Assembly (NCBI GenBank): GCA_015679245.1
Contig: CP064953.1
Coordinates: forward strand, 620,001-684,000
DNA: 64,000 bases
DNA from: Actinomycetaceae bacterium zg-1166
GTDB lineage: Bacteria; Actinomycetota; Actinomycetes; Actinomycetales; Actinomycetaceae
Direction of reading: 5' to 3'
Part shown: one piece after another, positions 35,168-44,254 of the stretch
Layout of the letters: each line of letters opens with the position of its first letter
Position numbering within the stretch: the first letter of the stretch is position 1
Notes under the pieces: model-generated
What the model was told of the DNA's origin: nothing
Databases searched by the model: none
Seen by the model: the letters and a program-made list of their open reading frames with translations, nothing else
Position numbers and translations under genes: made by a program

Positions 35168-35667
35168 CCAGTGAGTCTATGCTGCGAGCATAGCGGGAAG
35201 GACAGCCTGAAGTGTTCCGCGCTGCTTTCTGTTTCCTTCGGTGCTTGTGAGCTGCGGTGCTTCGTGAGCTTAGGTATGTGGCTGCCACGTATTGCTACCG
35301 CGTCGTATTCCTAGCGCGTATTTTTCTCGTCAGATCATTCTGATGTACCAGGATATTCTGACGTAATTACGAGATAGGAAAAGAAAGAAACACGGGCAGA
35401 TCTGGTGGATTTATGTACGAGTGGGAATACGTCAATTGACCGGGAGGCTCGCGTGCAGTTCCACGAGTGCTGCGTGCAACAATGTTGAGAAACGTGCGCG
35501 GGCTTACGCGCCTGAATCTCGCGGCTAGAACCACAATGCCGTAGAATTTGCGAGGTATGCGCACACTGCGCCCGCAGTCAGATGAGCCGTAAGCCTTTGG
35601 GTGAACCGGCCCCAAGAACCGATAGCGCGAGGGTACCCCCGCGTTCACTACTGAGTGGAGAACCCCT
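35168..35667. other. Gene-free spacer upstream of trigger factor
   Basis: 500 bases without a recognisable gene or tRNA. It holds the small hairpin at 35177-35193 and imperfect repeats of attctga-ygta near 35336-35363. The tig promoter should lie in its right half, but I see no clear consensus. Confidence 0.5.
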
Positions 35668-37239
35668 GTGAAGAGCTCCTACGAATATCTTGAGCCGACG
35701 AAGGTCAAGCTGACCGTCGAGGTTCCTTTCGAGGAATTCAAACCTGCCATTGATGCCGCCGCAAAGGAGATTGGTAAGCAGGTTTCGATTCCTGGTTTCC
35801 GTAAGGGTCATGTGCCTTCCCGCGTCCTTGAAGCGCAGTTTGGCCGTGGTGCCCTCGTTCAGGAAGCTGTCAATAATAACCTCGATTCTTACTATGTTTC
35901 GTCCATGCGTGAGAACGATCTTGTGCCGCTGAGTCGCCCTGAGGTGGAAGTGACTGCCGTTCCGATTGAGAAGAACGACACTTCTGCTCTCGTATTTGAC
36001 GCTACCGTGGATGTGCGCCCGGCGATTGTTCTTCCTGACCCGGCTACTCTCACCCTTACAGTGGATTCTGTTGCCGTCTCTGATGAGGATGTAGAGGAGC
36101 GTCTGACTTCCCTACGCGAGCGTTTTGGCACTCTTAAGGATGTTGATCGTCCTGCCAAGGAAGGCGACTTCCTCACCATTGATATGACGGCCTCCATTGA
36201 GGGAGAGGATATTGATTCCGTCTCCGGTGTTTCCTACAAGGTGGGTTCTGGCACAATGCTTCCTACGATGGATGAGCACCTCGTAGGCGTCACGGCTGGG
36301 GAAACTGTGACGTTTACGGATAAGCTCGCTGGTGGCGAACACGAGGGTGAGGAAGCTGGTGTAACGATCATCGTCTGCGATGTCAAGGAATCTGAACTTC
36401 CTGAGGCTGACGACGATTTTGCTCAGCTTGCTTCCGAGTTCGATACTATTTCCGAGCTTCGTGAGGATTTGCGCGAGCAGGTGGGCAAGGACAAGCGCAC
36501 TAACCAGGTGCACGCCGCCCGCGATCTTCTGCTTGAGGAGCTGCGCAAGGTCGCATCCTTCCCGATTCCCGAATCTGTGGTGGAGACTGAGGTCGCCAGC
36601 CATCTTGAACGCGAAGGTAAACCTGCCGACGATCCACATGCCGACGAAATCCGTGAGGAGATCGTTGAAGTGATGCGCGATCAGTTCATTCTCGATACTC
36701 TCGCTGAGGCTTTCGAGACTCGCGCTGAGCAAAATGAGCTCTATCAGTTCCTCCTTGAGCAGGCTCAGATGTACGGTATGGATCCCAATCAGTTTGTCCA
36801 GGCAGCTGTGCAGACCAACCAGATTGGTGCTTTTGCTCAGGAACTCACTCGGGGCAAGGCTCTTATCTCTGCCCTGCGTTTGACGAAGGTTGTAGATGGG
36901 GAGGGAACTGAAATCTCGGTGACCGAGGTTGTGGGTGAAGCTCCCGAGGAAGAAGCTACTCCTGATTTCGCTGCTCTTAAGGTCACGGCACAGGAGCGTG
37001 CTGCGAAGGCTGCTGCCGCAGCCAAGCCTGCTACGAAGTCAGCTACGAAGAAGACCGATGCTAAGGCTGGGGATAAGGAAGCTGTCGTCGAAGCCGAGAT
37101 CTTCGATCCTTCCACGAAGAAGGTAGACGAAGTTCTTGCTTATGTTGCCCAGGCAAGCGAGGAAGAAAAGGCTCGTGTCCTTGAGGCTGAAAAGGCTGGC
37201 AAGGCTCGCAAGACTCTTCTGGAGAAGCTCCAGGGATAA
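35668..37239 (+). CDS. tig: Trigger factor (ribosome-bound chaperone)
   Basis: Trigger factor binds nascent chains at the ribosome exit and has peptidyl-prolyl isomerase activity. The 523-residue protein has the ribosome-docking signature GFRKGHVP near residue 43, a PPIase (FKBP) domain at about 155-240 and the helical arm domain to about 430. Beyond the usual length is a roughly 90-residue tail: an Ala/Lys-rich linker and a small helical end VDEVLAYVAQ ... EAEKAGKARKTLLEKL. GTG start behind GGAG. A strong hairpin follows the stop. Confidence 0.96.
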   Translation: MKSSYEYLEPTKVKLTVEVPFEEFKPAIDAAAKEIGKQVSIPGFRKGHVPSRVLEAQFGRGALVQEAVNNNLDSYYVSSMRENDLVPLSRPEVEVTAVPIEKNDTSALVFDATVDVRPAIVLPDPATLTLTVDSVAVSDEDVEERLTSLRERFGTLKDVDRPAKEGDFLTIDMTASIEGEDIDSVSGVSYKVGSGTMLPTMDEHLVGVTAGETVTFTDKLAGGEHEGEEAGVTIIVCDVKESELPEADDDFAQLASEFDTISELREDLREQVGKDKRTNQVHAARDLLLEELRKVASFPIPESVVETEVASHLEREGKPADDPHADEIREEIVEVMRDQFILDTLAEAFETRAEQNELYQFLLEQAQMYGMDPNQFVQAAVQTNQIGAFAQELTRGKALISALRLTKVVDGEGTEISVTEVVGEAPEEEATPDFAALKVTAQERAAKAAAAAKPATKSATKKTDAKAGDKEAVVEAEIFDPSTKKVDEVLAYVAQASEEEKARVLEAEKAGKARKTLLEKLQG

Positions 37240-37268
37240 GGGAGATGTGCAGCTCGTATTTTCGAGCA

Positions 37269-37317
37269 GTATGAGGAAGGGGTAATCCTCACGATGAGGC
37301 TTACCCCTTCCTCATAC
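37269..37317 (+). terminator. Long perfect hairpin after tig
   Basis: A 17-bp perfect stem (37269-37285 with 37301-37317) encloses a loop that itself pairs CCTCA with TGAGG. No T run follows directly. It separates tig from clpP1, so the two are probably separate transcripts. Confidence 0.6.
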
Positions 37318-37575
37318 CTTCCTCATGCTGCGGAGTTTATGTCTTCTTGTTTTACATGAAGCTTTCTTCCATTTTTCTCTCTGCGGATTTGGCATGGCGC
37401 ATAGGGAAATTCCATGCGCCTGTAGCGAAAAAGGAGTGGGGAAGAGGGCGTAAGATCGCCTCTTCGCGGTAAGGTCGGGACATCAAGAAACGTGAGGGTA
37501 TCGCGCGTACGATGCCCTTCAATGTGGGATCCCCGCGCCTTGCGGTGCCTCCCATTTCCAGTGGAAGGAACATAT
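37318..37575 (+). promoter_or_regulatory. clpP1 upstream region
   Basis: No gene is seen between the tig hairpin and clpP1. It should hold the clpP1P2 promoter; in actinobacteria this is often bound by ClgR, but I could not identify a confident ClgR site by eye. Confidence 0.35.
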
Positions 37576-38196
37576 ATGCCCCGAATGGCAGGGGAGAACC
37601 CCCAGGGATTCGGCCTAGGCGACTCCGTCTACAACCGTCTCCTTAAAGAGCGCATCATTTGGCTTGGATCTGAAGTGCGAGACGAAAATGCGAATATCAT
37701 CTGCGCACAGATGATGCTCTTGGCCGCTGAAGATCCGAATAAGGATATCTACCTCTACATCAACTCACCTGGCGGTTCGATTACGGCTGGGATGGCGATT
37801 TACGACACGATGAAGTACATCAAGCCTGATGTGGCGACTGTGGCGATGGGGATGGCTGCTTCAATGGGACAGTTCCTTCTCTCGGCTGGTACGAAAGGGA
37901 AGCGTTACATCACTCCACACGCGCGTGTACTTCTGCATCAGCCTTTAGGTGGAGCAGGTGGTACGGCAACCGAGATCCGTATTAACGCCGACCTTATCCT
38001 CAAGATGAAGCAGGAACTCTCCGAGATCACTGCCGAAAATACCGGCAAGAGTGTGGAGCAGATCCTCGCTGATTCGGATCGCGATCACTGGTTCACTGCC
38101 CAGGAAGCACTTGAGTATGGTTTTGTGGATCACATCATTGCCAACTCACAGGAAATGATCGGTGGTACAGCCACTTCCACAGGTGAGGGCGAGTAA
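37576..38196 (+). CDS. clpP1: ATP-dependent Clp protease proteolytic subunit 1
   Basis: A 206-residue serine peptidase that forms heptameric rings. The catalytic triad is Ser96 (GMAASMGQF), His121 (LLHQP) and Asp170 (DRDHWF). The frame is open upstream, but the ATG at 37576 has AAGGAA seven bases ahead and gives the typical short propeptide. In actinobacteria ClpP1 and ClpP2 rings combine into one active peptidase used with ClpX or ClpC. clpP2 follows after eight bases. Confidence 0.96.
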   Translation: MPRMAGENPQGFGLGDSVYNRLLKERIIWLGSEVRDENANIICAQMMLLAAEDPNKDIYLYINSPGGSITAGMAIYDTMKYIKPDVATVAMGMAASMGQFLLSAGTKGKRYITPHARVLLHQPLGGAGGTATEIRINADLILKMKQELSEITAENTGKSVEQILADSDRDHWFTAQEALEYGFVDHIIANSQEMIGGTATSTGEGE

Positions 38197-38204
38197 GGGC
38201 AGGA

Positions 38205-38882
38205 ATGAGGATGACGACGATGCAGTTCAATGCAGCAGGGCAGCTTCCTGGAGGAATTGCTCCAACAGTGCCGCAGGCGCGTTATGTTCTCCCGAATTTC
38301 GAGGAGCGCACCCCCTACGGTTACAAACGGCAAGATCCCTATGCCAAACTTTTTGAGGATCGAATTATCTTCCTTGGTGTGCAAGTGGATGATGCGTCAG
38401 CCGACGACATTATGGCACAGCTCCTTGTGCTCGAATCGATGGATCCAGATTCTCCGATTACGATGTACATCAACTCTCCGGGTGGCTCCTTTACAGCTCT
38501 TACTGCTATTTATGACACGATGCAGTACATCCGCCCAGAAATCCAGACAGTGTGCTTGGGGCAAGCAGCGTCCGCTGCTGCCGTGCTTTTGGCTGCGGGA
38601 AGTCCGGGGCGTCGCCTCGCACTTCCCAATGCGCGTGTGCTCATTCACCAGCCTGCGATGGAAGGGATGCAGGGGCAGGCGTCGGATATTGCTATCGTCG
38701 CCGATGAACTCGATCGTATGAGTGCGTGGCTTTGCGATACCTTGTCTGCACATTCTGGTAAGTCTGCACAGGAGATCGCGCGGGATATCCAACGCGATAA
38801 GATCCTTACAGCTCAGGCAGCCAAGGAATACGGTCTTGTCGATGAAGTGCTTATTTCACGCAAGATCAAACGTGAGGCATAA
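38205..38882 (+). CDS. clpP2: ATP-dependent Clp protease proteolytic subunit 2
   Basis: The second ClpP, 225 residues, with Ser123 (GQAASAAAV), His148 (LIHQP) and Asp198. The N-terminus is longer than ClpP1's, including the RYVLPNFEERTPYGYKR segment typical of actinobacterial ClpP2 that is trimmed on activation. The ATG at 38205 is eight bases after clpP1 behind AGGGCAGGA; later in-frame ATGs at 38211 and 38220 are possible. It forms a mixed tetradecamer with ClpP1. Confidence 0.95.
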   Translation: MRMTTMQFNAAGQLPGGIAPTVPQARYVLPNFEERTPYGYKRQDPYAKLFEDRIIFLGVQVDDASADDIMAQLLVLESMDPDSPITMYINSPGGSFTALTAIYDTMQYIRPEIQTVCLGQAASAAAVLLAAGSPGRRLALPNARVLIHQPAMEGMQGQASDIAIVADELDRMSAWLCDTLSAHSGKSAQEIARDIQRDKILTAQAAKEYGLVDEVLISRKIKREA

Positions 38883-38940
38883 GAAAACGTAAGGTCTAGG
38901 AAAGTTCGGAAACTCCTCGTCTGAGGGGAGAACTCTGATA

Positions 38941-38968
38941 CGTGGGGCGGCTGTGAGGCTGCCCCACG
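38941..38968 (+). terminator. GC-rich hairpin between clpP2 and clpX
   Basis: CGTGGGGCGGC and GCTGCCCCACG pair over 11 positions (one G-U) around TGTGAG. No T run; could stop or attenuate clpP transcription before clpX. Confidence 0.5.
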
Positions 38969-39069
38969 CACCTGTGAGACCTAGGTGCGCGCGCCTAGCG
39001 TGACATTGGTGCCCTCTGTGGTATGAAATAGGTTTGCGGCACGGGGCCGCATGAGGCGAGGGAGTGCGA

Positions 39070-40335
39070 ATGTCGCGGACGGCTGATGCTGCAGATATCC
39101 TCAAGTGCTCGTTCTGTCAGAAGACACAGCGGCAGGTTAAGAAGCTCATCACAGGCTCGGGTGTCTACATCTGCAACGAGTGTGTGGATATCTGCAACGA
39201 GATTATTGAGGACGAACTCAAGCAGAAGAAGCAGAAGTTCGTACTCGATTCTTTGCCTAAGCCCCAGGAAATCGCAGCTTTTCTTGACGACTATGTGGTG
39301 GGACAGCAGGCTGCGAAGCGCACCTTGGCTGTAGCGGTGTACAACCACTACAAGCGTGTGCGCGCTCAACTTGGGCCGCGTATGAGCGAAGAAGGCGAGG
39401 TGGAGATCGGCAAGTCGAATATTCTCCTTCTTGGCCCAACTGGTACAGGAAAGACGTATCTTGCGCAATCTCTTGCACGGATGCTCGATGTTCCTTTTGC
39501 CATCGTCGATGCTACAGCGCTCACCGAAGCGGGATATGTGGGAGAAGATGTAGAGAATATCCTCCTCAAGCTCATTCAAGCTGCCGACGACGATGTGAAG
39601 CGAGCCGAGATCGGCATTATTTATATCGATGAAATCGACAAGATCTCACGTAAGTCAGAAAATCCCTCGATCACCCGCGATGTCTCGGGTGAAGGTGTGC
39701 AGCAGGCACTACTGAAAATTATTGAAGGTACAGTGGCCTCGGTACCTCCACAGGGAGGGCGTAAACACCCTCAGCAGGATCTCCTTCAGATTGATACCTC
39801 AAATATCCTTTTCATCTGCGCAGGTGCTTTTGCGGGGATTGAGGACATTATTTCCTCTCGTGCTGGGCGGCGTGGAATTGGTTTTGGAGCCGAACTTCAC
39901 GACGCTGATACTGCTACACAGCTCTTGAGTGATGTCACTCCCGAGGATCTGCACAAATTTGGTCTTATTCCTGAACTTGTGGGGCGCCTTCCTGTGGTGG
40001 CCGCCGTGGAAGAGTTAAAGGAGGAGGATCTCATCACGATCCTCACCACGCCAAAGAATGCGTTGGTGCGCCAGTATCAGCGGATGTTTGAACTAGATAA
40101 TGTGCGCTTGACGATCACGGAGGAGGGGTTGCGCGAGATTGCACAGGAAGCGATGGCGCGGGGTACAGGAGCTCGCGGGTTGCGTTCGATCCTTGAACGC
40201 CTTCTGCGCGAGCAGATGTTCGAGCTTCCCTCTCGCACCGATGTAGCTGAGGTTGTCTACGATGCACCTGCAGTTGCTGGCAATGCGGTACCAAAGCTCG
40301 TCGTGCGGAGGAAAGCGGCCAGCCGCAGCGCTTAA
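39070..40335 (+). CDS. clpX: ATP-dependent Clp protease ATP-binding subunit ClpX
   Basis: ClpX unfolds substrates and feeds them into ClpP1P2. The 421-residue protein has the zinc-binding domain (Cys13, Cys16, Cys35, Cys38), Walker A GPTGTGKT at 122-129, Walker [10 protein letters not shown], the pore loop GYVGED and the sensor-2 motif [17 protein letters not shown] precedes the ATG at 39070; an in-frame GTG six bases earlier is less likely. It is downstream of clpP2 with a hairpin between. Confidence 0.97.
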   Translation: MSRTADAADILKCSFCQKTQRQVKKLITGSGVYICNECVDICNEIIEDELKQKKQKFVLDSLPKPQEIAAFLDDYVVGQQAAKRTLAVAVYNHYKRVRAQLGPRMSEEGEVEIGKSNILLLGPTGTGKTYLAQSLARMLDVPFAIVDATALTEAGYVGEDVENILLKLIQAADDDVKRAEIGIIYIDEIDKISRKSENPSITRDVSGEGVQQALLKIIEGTVASVPPQGGRKHPQQDLLQIDTSNILFICAGAFAGIEDIISSRAGRRGIGFGAELHDADTATQLLSDVTPEDLHKFGLIPELVGRLPVVAAVEELKEEDLITILTTPKNALVRQYQRMFELDNVRLTITEEGLREIAQEAMARGTGARGLRSILERLLREQMFELPSRTDVAEVVYDAPAVAGNAVPKLVVRRKAASRSA

Positions 40336-40404
40336 TGTGGGCACTCTGATTGTTTCTGCCAGCCGATCGTTAGGCTGGAGATAAGATCACAGTGAGGAGG
40401 AATT

Positions 40405-40704
40405 GTGGCACTCCCTGATATTCCAGATGAATTGGTGGCATTTCGCCACACGATTGACAATCTTGATGCTGCGCTCATACATATTCTCGCTGAGCGTTTT
40501 CGCTGCACACAGAAAGTAGGGAAATTCAAGGCTGAACGTGGCCTTGCTGCTTCTGATCCAGAGCGCGAGGAACGCCAAATTGCGCGTCTACGCCACCTTG
40601 CTGAAGAATCAGGGCTTGACCCCGTCTTTGCGGAGAAGTTTTTGAAATTCGTTGTTGCTGAAGTGATTCGCCACCACGAAGAAATTGCTTCTCAGAATGA
40701 GTGA
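40405..40704 (+). CDS. Chorismate mutase, AroQ class
   Basis: A 99-residue all-helical chorismate mutase that converts chorismate to prephenate for Phe/Tyr synthesis. The family pattern is LVAFRHTIDNLDAALIHILAERF, then KVGKFKAERGL, and RHLAEESGLDPVFAEKFLKFVVAEVIRHH in three consecutive helices. No secretion signal. GTG start directly behind GAGGAGG. It follows clpX after 69 bases, with a bidirectional terminator downstream. Confidence 0.92.
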   Translation: MALPDIPDELVAFRHTIDNLDAALIHILAERFRCTQKVGKFKAERGLAASDPEREERQIARLRHLAEESGLDPVFAEKFLKFVVAEVIRHHEEIASQNE

Positions 40705-40772
40705 CATGTGCATGAAGTGCGTGCATGAATTCGGATGTGTGTGAATCCTTGTGCGAATCTGTGCTAGGTAAA

Positions 40773-40823
40773 AAGCAGCGCACCTGGAAGGATCTAGAAG
40801 GATCACTGCCAGGTGCGCTGCTT
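40773..40823. terminator. Bidirectional terminator between chorismate mutase and sugar porter
   Basis: AAGCAGCGCACCTGG and CCAGGTGCGCTGCTT form a perfect 15-bp stem. On the leftward strand it continues into TTTTTACC, making it a good intrinsic terminator of the sugar porter operon; it should also stop rightward transcription from the clpX side. Confidence 0.78.
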
Positions 40824-40878
40824 CAGATGAGAAGAGGATCTTCTCACACATGGAGGCTTAGGAGCCTACTTTTAGAGC

Positions 40879-42291
40879 CTATTTATGCGTTTCATAGGTC
40901 ATATCTTCAAGTTCAATGCCCTTCGTTTCGGGAATATGGCGAACGACGAGCCAGATAAGGATTCCACCCACAACCGCGTAGGAGAAATACGTTCCGGCCA
41001 ACCCGAGATGTTCCATGAGTACGGGGAAGAGCAAGGTGACCAAGGTACCTCCGATCCAATTTCCCGTTGTAGCCACGCCCAGGCCGGCAGTACGAATCTG
41101 GTTGGGGAAGATTTCGCCGAGAAAGACCCAGAGCACCACACCCCATGTGCCACAGAAGATCACGTAGACGGCGTGAACAGCGATGAGAGCGATCGTCGCC
41201 CACACGCCAGTGAGGTTGAGCGTACCCTCAGAGGTAATCTCACCTTGCATAAAGGAGATAGCGGAGAGCACCATTGCCCCAAACATTCCCACGGCACCCC
41301 ACAAGAGGAGGGGACGGCGGCCAATTTTGTCGATCACGCTCATACCAATGAGAGTCATAACAATTCCAATAACCGAGGTAATAACTGGGATAAAGACGGC
41401 TGTATCGCCTGTAAATCCTACGGTCTTCCACAGCTCGGTTGCGTAGAGAAGAACGTTGTTGATACCGGCCATTTGGATGAGGAAGGCGAAGGCGAGAGCG
41501 ACCCACACCACTGGTCGCAGTCCATATCGTGCGTCCTTGAGATCTGAGAAACGCGGACGGTGATCCTGTGCGAGAGAGTTGCGGATTTCGCGCACACGCG
41601 AGGCTGGATCACTATCGGCACCTGTGGCACGGATGATAGTGGTTGCTTCCTCATCGCGACCGATGGAGACAAGGTAGCGCGGAGATTCGGGAAGGCGCAG
41701 AACGAAAAGCCCGTAGAGGAGTGCTGGAATGAGTTCGATAATGAACATCCAACGCCAGGTGTGAAGTCCAAAGAGGGCGAGGGCATCAGCTGATCCGGTG
41801 AGTTTGACGAGGAGGAAGTTCGAGATGAAGGCTCCAAAGATTCCCACTGCGATGGCGAGCTGTTGCAAGGTTCCTAGGCGTCCACGCTTGTCAGCAGGGG
41901 CGATTTCGGCGATATACGCCGGTGCGATGACAGCAGCAATACCTACGCCCAGGCCACCGAGGAGACGCCAGCCGATGAGCTGCCAGACATCAAAGGAGAG
42001 GCCAGACATGAGAGCCGATATCGCGAAGAAGATTGCAGCAGTAATCATGACGCGGATGCGTCCGAATCGATTAGCTGCACCTCCTGCAAGGAGTGCGCCG
42101 ATAGCAGCACCGAGACTCACGATGGAAACGACGATACCCGTCATGAGTGAATCGAGATCGAAGCCTGTTTCGCTGCCTGAGAAGGAGCCAACTGTTCCAT
42201 TAATGACGGCGACATCGAAACCGAAGAGGAAGCCACCGAGGGCTGCCGCCACGGAGACGGTCAGAAGTTTATGAGAGGGTGCCGTGGACAT
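40879..42291 (-). CDS. Sugar porter family MFS transporter
   Basis: A 470-residue proton-linked sugar transporter with twelve membrane segments. Diagnostic motifs are GFDVAVINGTVG in segment 1, NRFGRIRV after segment 2, GRLLGG-like WRLLGGLGVG, RLPESPRYLV between the halves, IDKIGRRPLLL and the terminal PETKG. These assign it to the hexose/pentose/inositol porter family; substrate not determined. The start at 42291 is two bases after the esterase stop with GGAG overlapping that gene's end, so both are translated from one mRNA. The operon is probably controlled by the divergent GntR protein. Confidence 0.92.
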   Translation of the reverse strand: MSTAPSHKLLTVSVAAALGGFLFGFDVAVINGTVGSFSGSETGFDLDSLMTGIVVSIVSLGAAIGALLAGGAANRFGRIRVMITAAIFFAISALMSGLSFDVWQLIGWRLLGGLGVGIAAVIAPAYIAEIAPADKRGRLGTLQQLAIAVGIFGAFISNFLLVKLTGSADALALFGLHTWRWMFIIELIPALLYGLFVLRLPESPRYLVSIGRDEEATTIIRATGADSDPASRVREIRNSLAQDHRPRFSDLKDARYGLRPVVWVALAFAFLIQMAGINNVLLYATELWKTVGFTGDTAVFIPVITSVIGIVMTLIGMSVIDKIGRRPLLLWGAVGMFGAMVLSAISFMQGEITSEGTLNLTGVWATIALIAVHAVYVIFCGTWGVVLWVFLGEIFPNQIRTAGLGVATTGNWIGGTLVTLLFPVLMEHLGLAGTYFSYAVVGGILIWLVVRHIPETKGIELEDMTYETHK

Positions 42292-42293
42292 GG

Positions 42294-43994
42294 TTATTCT
42301 CCCAGTTCTGCCACATTGGTGGTGAGGAAGTGCGAGATGAGTGAGCACATGTGTGCCCATGTGTGTGAACCGAGTGTTGCGGGAGTTCCGTGAATCGTGC
42401 CCATGAGCATGTGCATTTCTACGGCAATGCCGGCATCGGCGAGGTCGGTTGCCCACGCGATTCCTTCATCACGCAGTGGATCAGTGGGATTAACAACGAC
42501 GAATGTAGGTGCCATGACATCTCGGATGAGAGATACGGAGCCGAATACGTCACTGGGGTGAGCCTGCCCAAGGTAGTGAGCCCAGGCGTGCTTGGCCGCT
42601 TCGGCTGTCCATAAGGGGCCATCTTTACAGGTACGGTACGAGTGCGAACTCATCTGTGGATCGAGGCATGGTTCAATCGCGATAACAGCGTCGAGGCGGC
42701 GAGCATGTCGATCGCGTGCAACGGCTGCAATTGCCTGGGCGACAAGCCCGGCGCCTGCACTGTCTCCGTAGAGAATAATGGGGAGGTCGGGTGCGTTCTT
42801 TTCGAGGTATTCCCACGCAATGAGGCAGTCGTCAACTCCTGCTGGGAAGGGGTGTTCAGGGGCGAGGCGATAGTCGGGGCTGACGATGAGTGCAGAACCA
42901 ACGACCTTTGAGAGTTCACCGTTGCGCGTATCGTCGAAGCGTGCACGTCCTGCGATAAATCCACCTCCGTGGATGGAGAGGACAGCTGCACGTATGGGTT
43001 TTTCGGGCCAGTGTACCTGTAGTTCCACACCTCGGTATGTCACGGTTTCGCAGGTGATTCCAGGAACGGGAGGTTGAGGATCACCAAGGAGGTCGTCGCC
43101 GCGTTTGCGCAGAGCGGGTACGTCCCACGTCGTCTGGGGTGGGGTTGCGCCAGGCACGTGAGAGAGTTCGTCGACGATGAAGGGCGAGCGACGTTCAGGC
43201 AGTTCAAGAGTCTGAAGGAAGGTATCAGCGTGTTCGTAGAACGTTGTGCTGGCATCGCGGCGCACAGTATGTGTGGTACCAGGAAGAAAGACGCAGTGAA
43301 TATTCGAGTTGCCGGAGGCTTGGATTTCAGCAAGACCTTCGGTGCCAAAGAGAACATCGTCGGCATCTCCAGTGACAAGGAGGGTAGGAACTGTGAGTTC
43401 ATCGAGGATGCGTGCGCGAGGTGTGCCGACGATTCCCGTACGGACGAAGTTGCGATCCACCTGTACTTTCCCTTGTGCCCACGGTCCGTATTCGGAAGGT
43501 GGCCAGGAAGGATAGTTTTCCATGAGTTCGACGATTGCTTCTCCCACATGGCCGGTGACGAGATCTTGGCGTTCAGCAAGTTCGTGAGCGGTCGAGGTAT
43601 AGACTTCGCGCTGTTCGTCGGTGAGGAGAGCTGGATCGTCGAGGATCAATGCGGCAACAAGTTCGCTGTGGCGGTGTGCGACGGTGGCGGCGAGTGCGCC
43701 TCCTAGAGAGTGGCCGTAGAGCACGACACTGTTTCCTGCTGTGTGTGCCGCGTCAGCAACTTCGGTGAGAGCTGCACGGTAGAGAGCCTCAAAGGGGTCG
43801 GCAAGTTCTTCGGTTGTAAGAGCGGGGGAGAGGCCGTGCCCTAGTGAATCAAGGCAGATAACTTCCCACTCGCGAGCGTAGTGGTGAGCGAAGTCCGCAA
43901 GTGAGGCAGCATTGTCAGTGACGCCGTGTAGGGCGACGATTGTCCCTCGGTGAGGAACTCCGCTGATGGTTCGGGAAAGACGGGGGCGTGGCAT
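42294..43994 (-). CDS. Double-domain alpha/beta-hydrolase, probable esterase fusion
   Basis: A 566-residue cytoplasmic protein made of two complete hydrolases. Domain 1 (about 15-265) is an AB_hydrolase_1 type with ALHGVTDN, nucleophile Ser96 (GHSLGG), Asp210/213 and His242. Domain 2 (about 315-560) is of the hormone-sensitive-lipase type with the HGGG oxyanion hole at 342-345, Ser412 (GDSAGA), Asp505 (NPTDPLRDE) and His535 (GTIHGT). Both triads look intact. No signal peptide. The start at 43994 leaves GGAGG five bases ahead. It heads an operon with a sugar porter, so it may deacylate an imported esterified sugar; this is inference. Confidence 0.85.
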   Translation of the reverse strand: MPRPRLSRTISGVPHRGTIVALHGVTDNAASLADFAHHYAREWEVICLDSLGHGLSPALTTEELADPFEALYRAALTEVADAAHTAGNSVVLYGHSLGGALAATVAHRHSELVAALILDDPALLTDEQREVYTSTAHELAERQDLVTGHVGEAIVELMENYPSWPPSEYGPWAQGKVQVDRNFVRTGIVGTPRARILDELTVPTLLVTGDADDVLFGTEGLAEIQASGNSNIHCVFLPGTTHTVRRDASTTFYEHADTFLQTLELPERRSPFIVDELSHVPGATPPQTTWDVPALRKRGDDLLGDPQPPVPGITCETVTYRGVELQVHWPEKPIRAAVLSIHGGGFIAGRARFDDTRNGELSKVVGSALIVSPDYRLAPEHPFPAGVDDCLIAWEYLEKNAPDLPIILYGDSAGAGLVAQAIAAVARDRHARRLDAVIAIEPCLDPQMSSHSYRTCKDGPLWTAEAAKHAWAHYLGQAHPSDVFGSVSLIRDVMAPTFVVVNPTDPLRDEGIAWATDLADAGIAVEMHMLMGTIHGTPATLGSHTWAHMCSLISHFLTTNVAELGE

Positions 43995-44032
43995 CATTAC
44001 CTCCACATGCAAAACACCTATGGTTTACGGAA

Positions 44033-44042
44033 ATTACCCTAG
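44033..44042. promoter_or_regulatory. Candidate GntR operator half, esterase side
   Basis: ATTACCCTAG; its exact inverse CTAGGGTAAT lies at 44148-44157. It overlaps the predicted -10 element of the leftward esterase/sugar-porter promoter. Confidence 0.5.
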
Positions 44043-44065
44043 TGTTTTAAGTAAAGTGTTGTCAA
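44036..44065 (-). promoter_or_regulatory. Promoter of the esterase - sugar porter operon
   Basis: Leftward TTGACA (44065-44060) and TAGGGT (44041-44036) are 18 bases apart, about 42 bases before the ATG. The -10 lies within the candidate operator. Confidence 0.6.
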
Positions 44066-44147
44066 GAAGCTGTGTGAGTTTTGCTGACTGGTGGCATTGT
44101 GCGGATGATTATATGAATAAGCTGGCTATTTGAGGAGCATAAAAATC

Positions 44148-44157
44148 CTAGGGTAAT
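44148..44157. promoter_or_regulatory. Candidate GntR operator half, regulator side
   Basis: CTAGGGTAAT, the exact inverse of 44033-44042, 98 bases before the regulator start. It too contains TAGGGT, which could be a -10 element for the regulator gene; the -35 is weak. Suggests autoregulation. Confidence 0.48.
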
Positions 44158-44254
44158 CTGGTGGGCAAATGAAGTGTGACGCCTGATATGCCTGGGAGAC
44201 AATGCCTCACATGAGTGACATTGCCACACGGGTACTGAGATGCGAAGTGAGACG

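Noticed and set aside
35168-35667. Search for a tRNA or small RNA upstream of tig
   Set aside because: No cloverleaf or TTCGA-type T arm could be folded.
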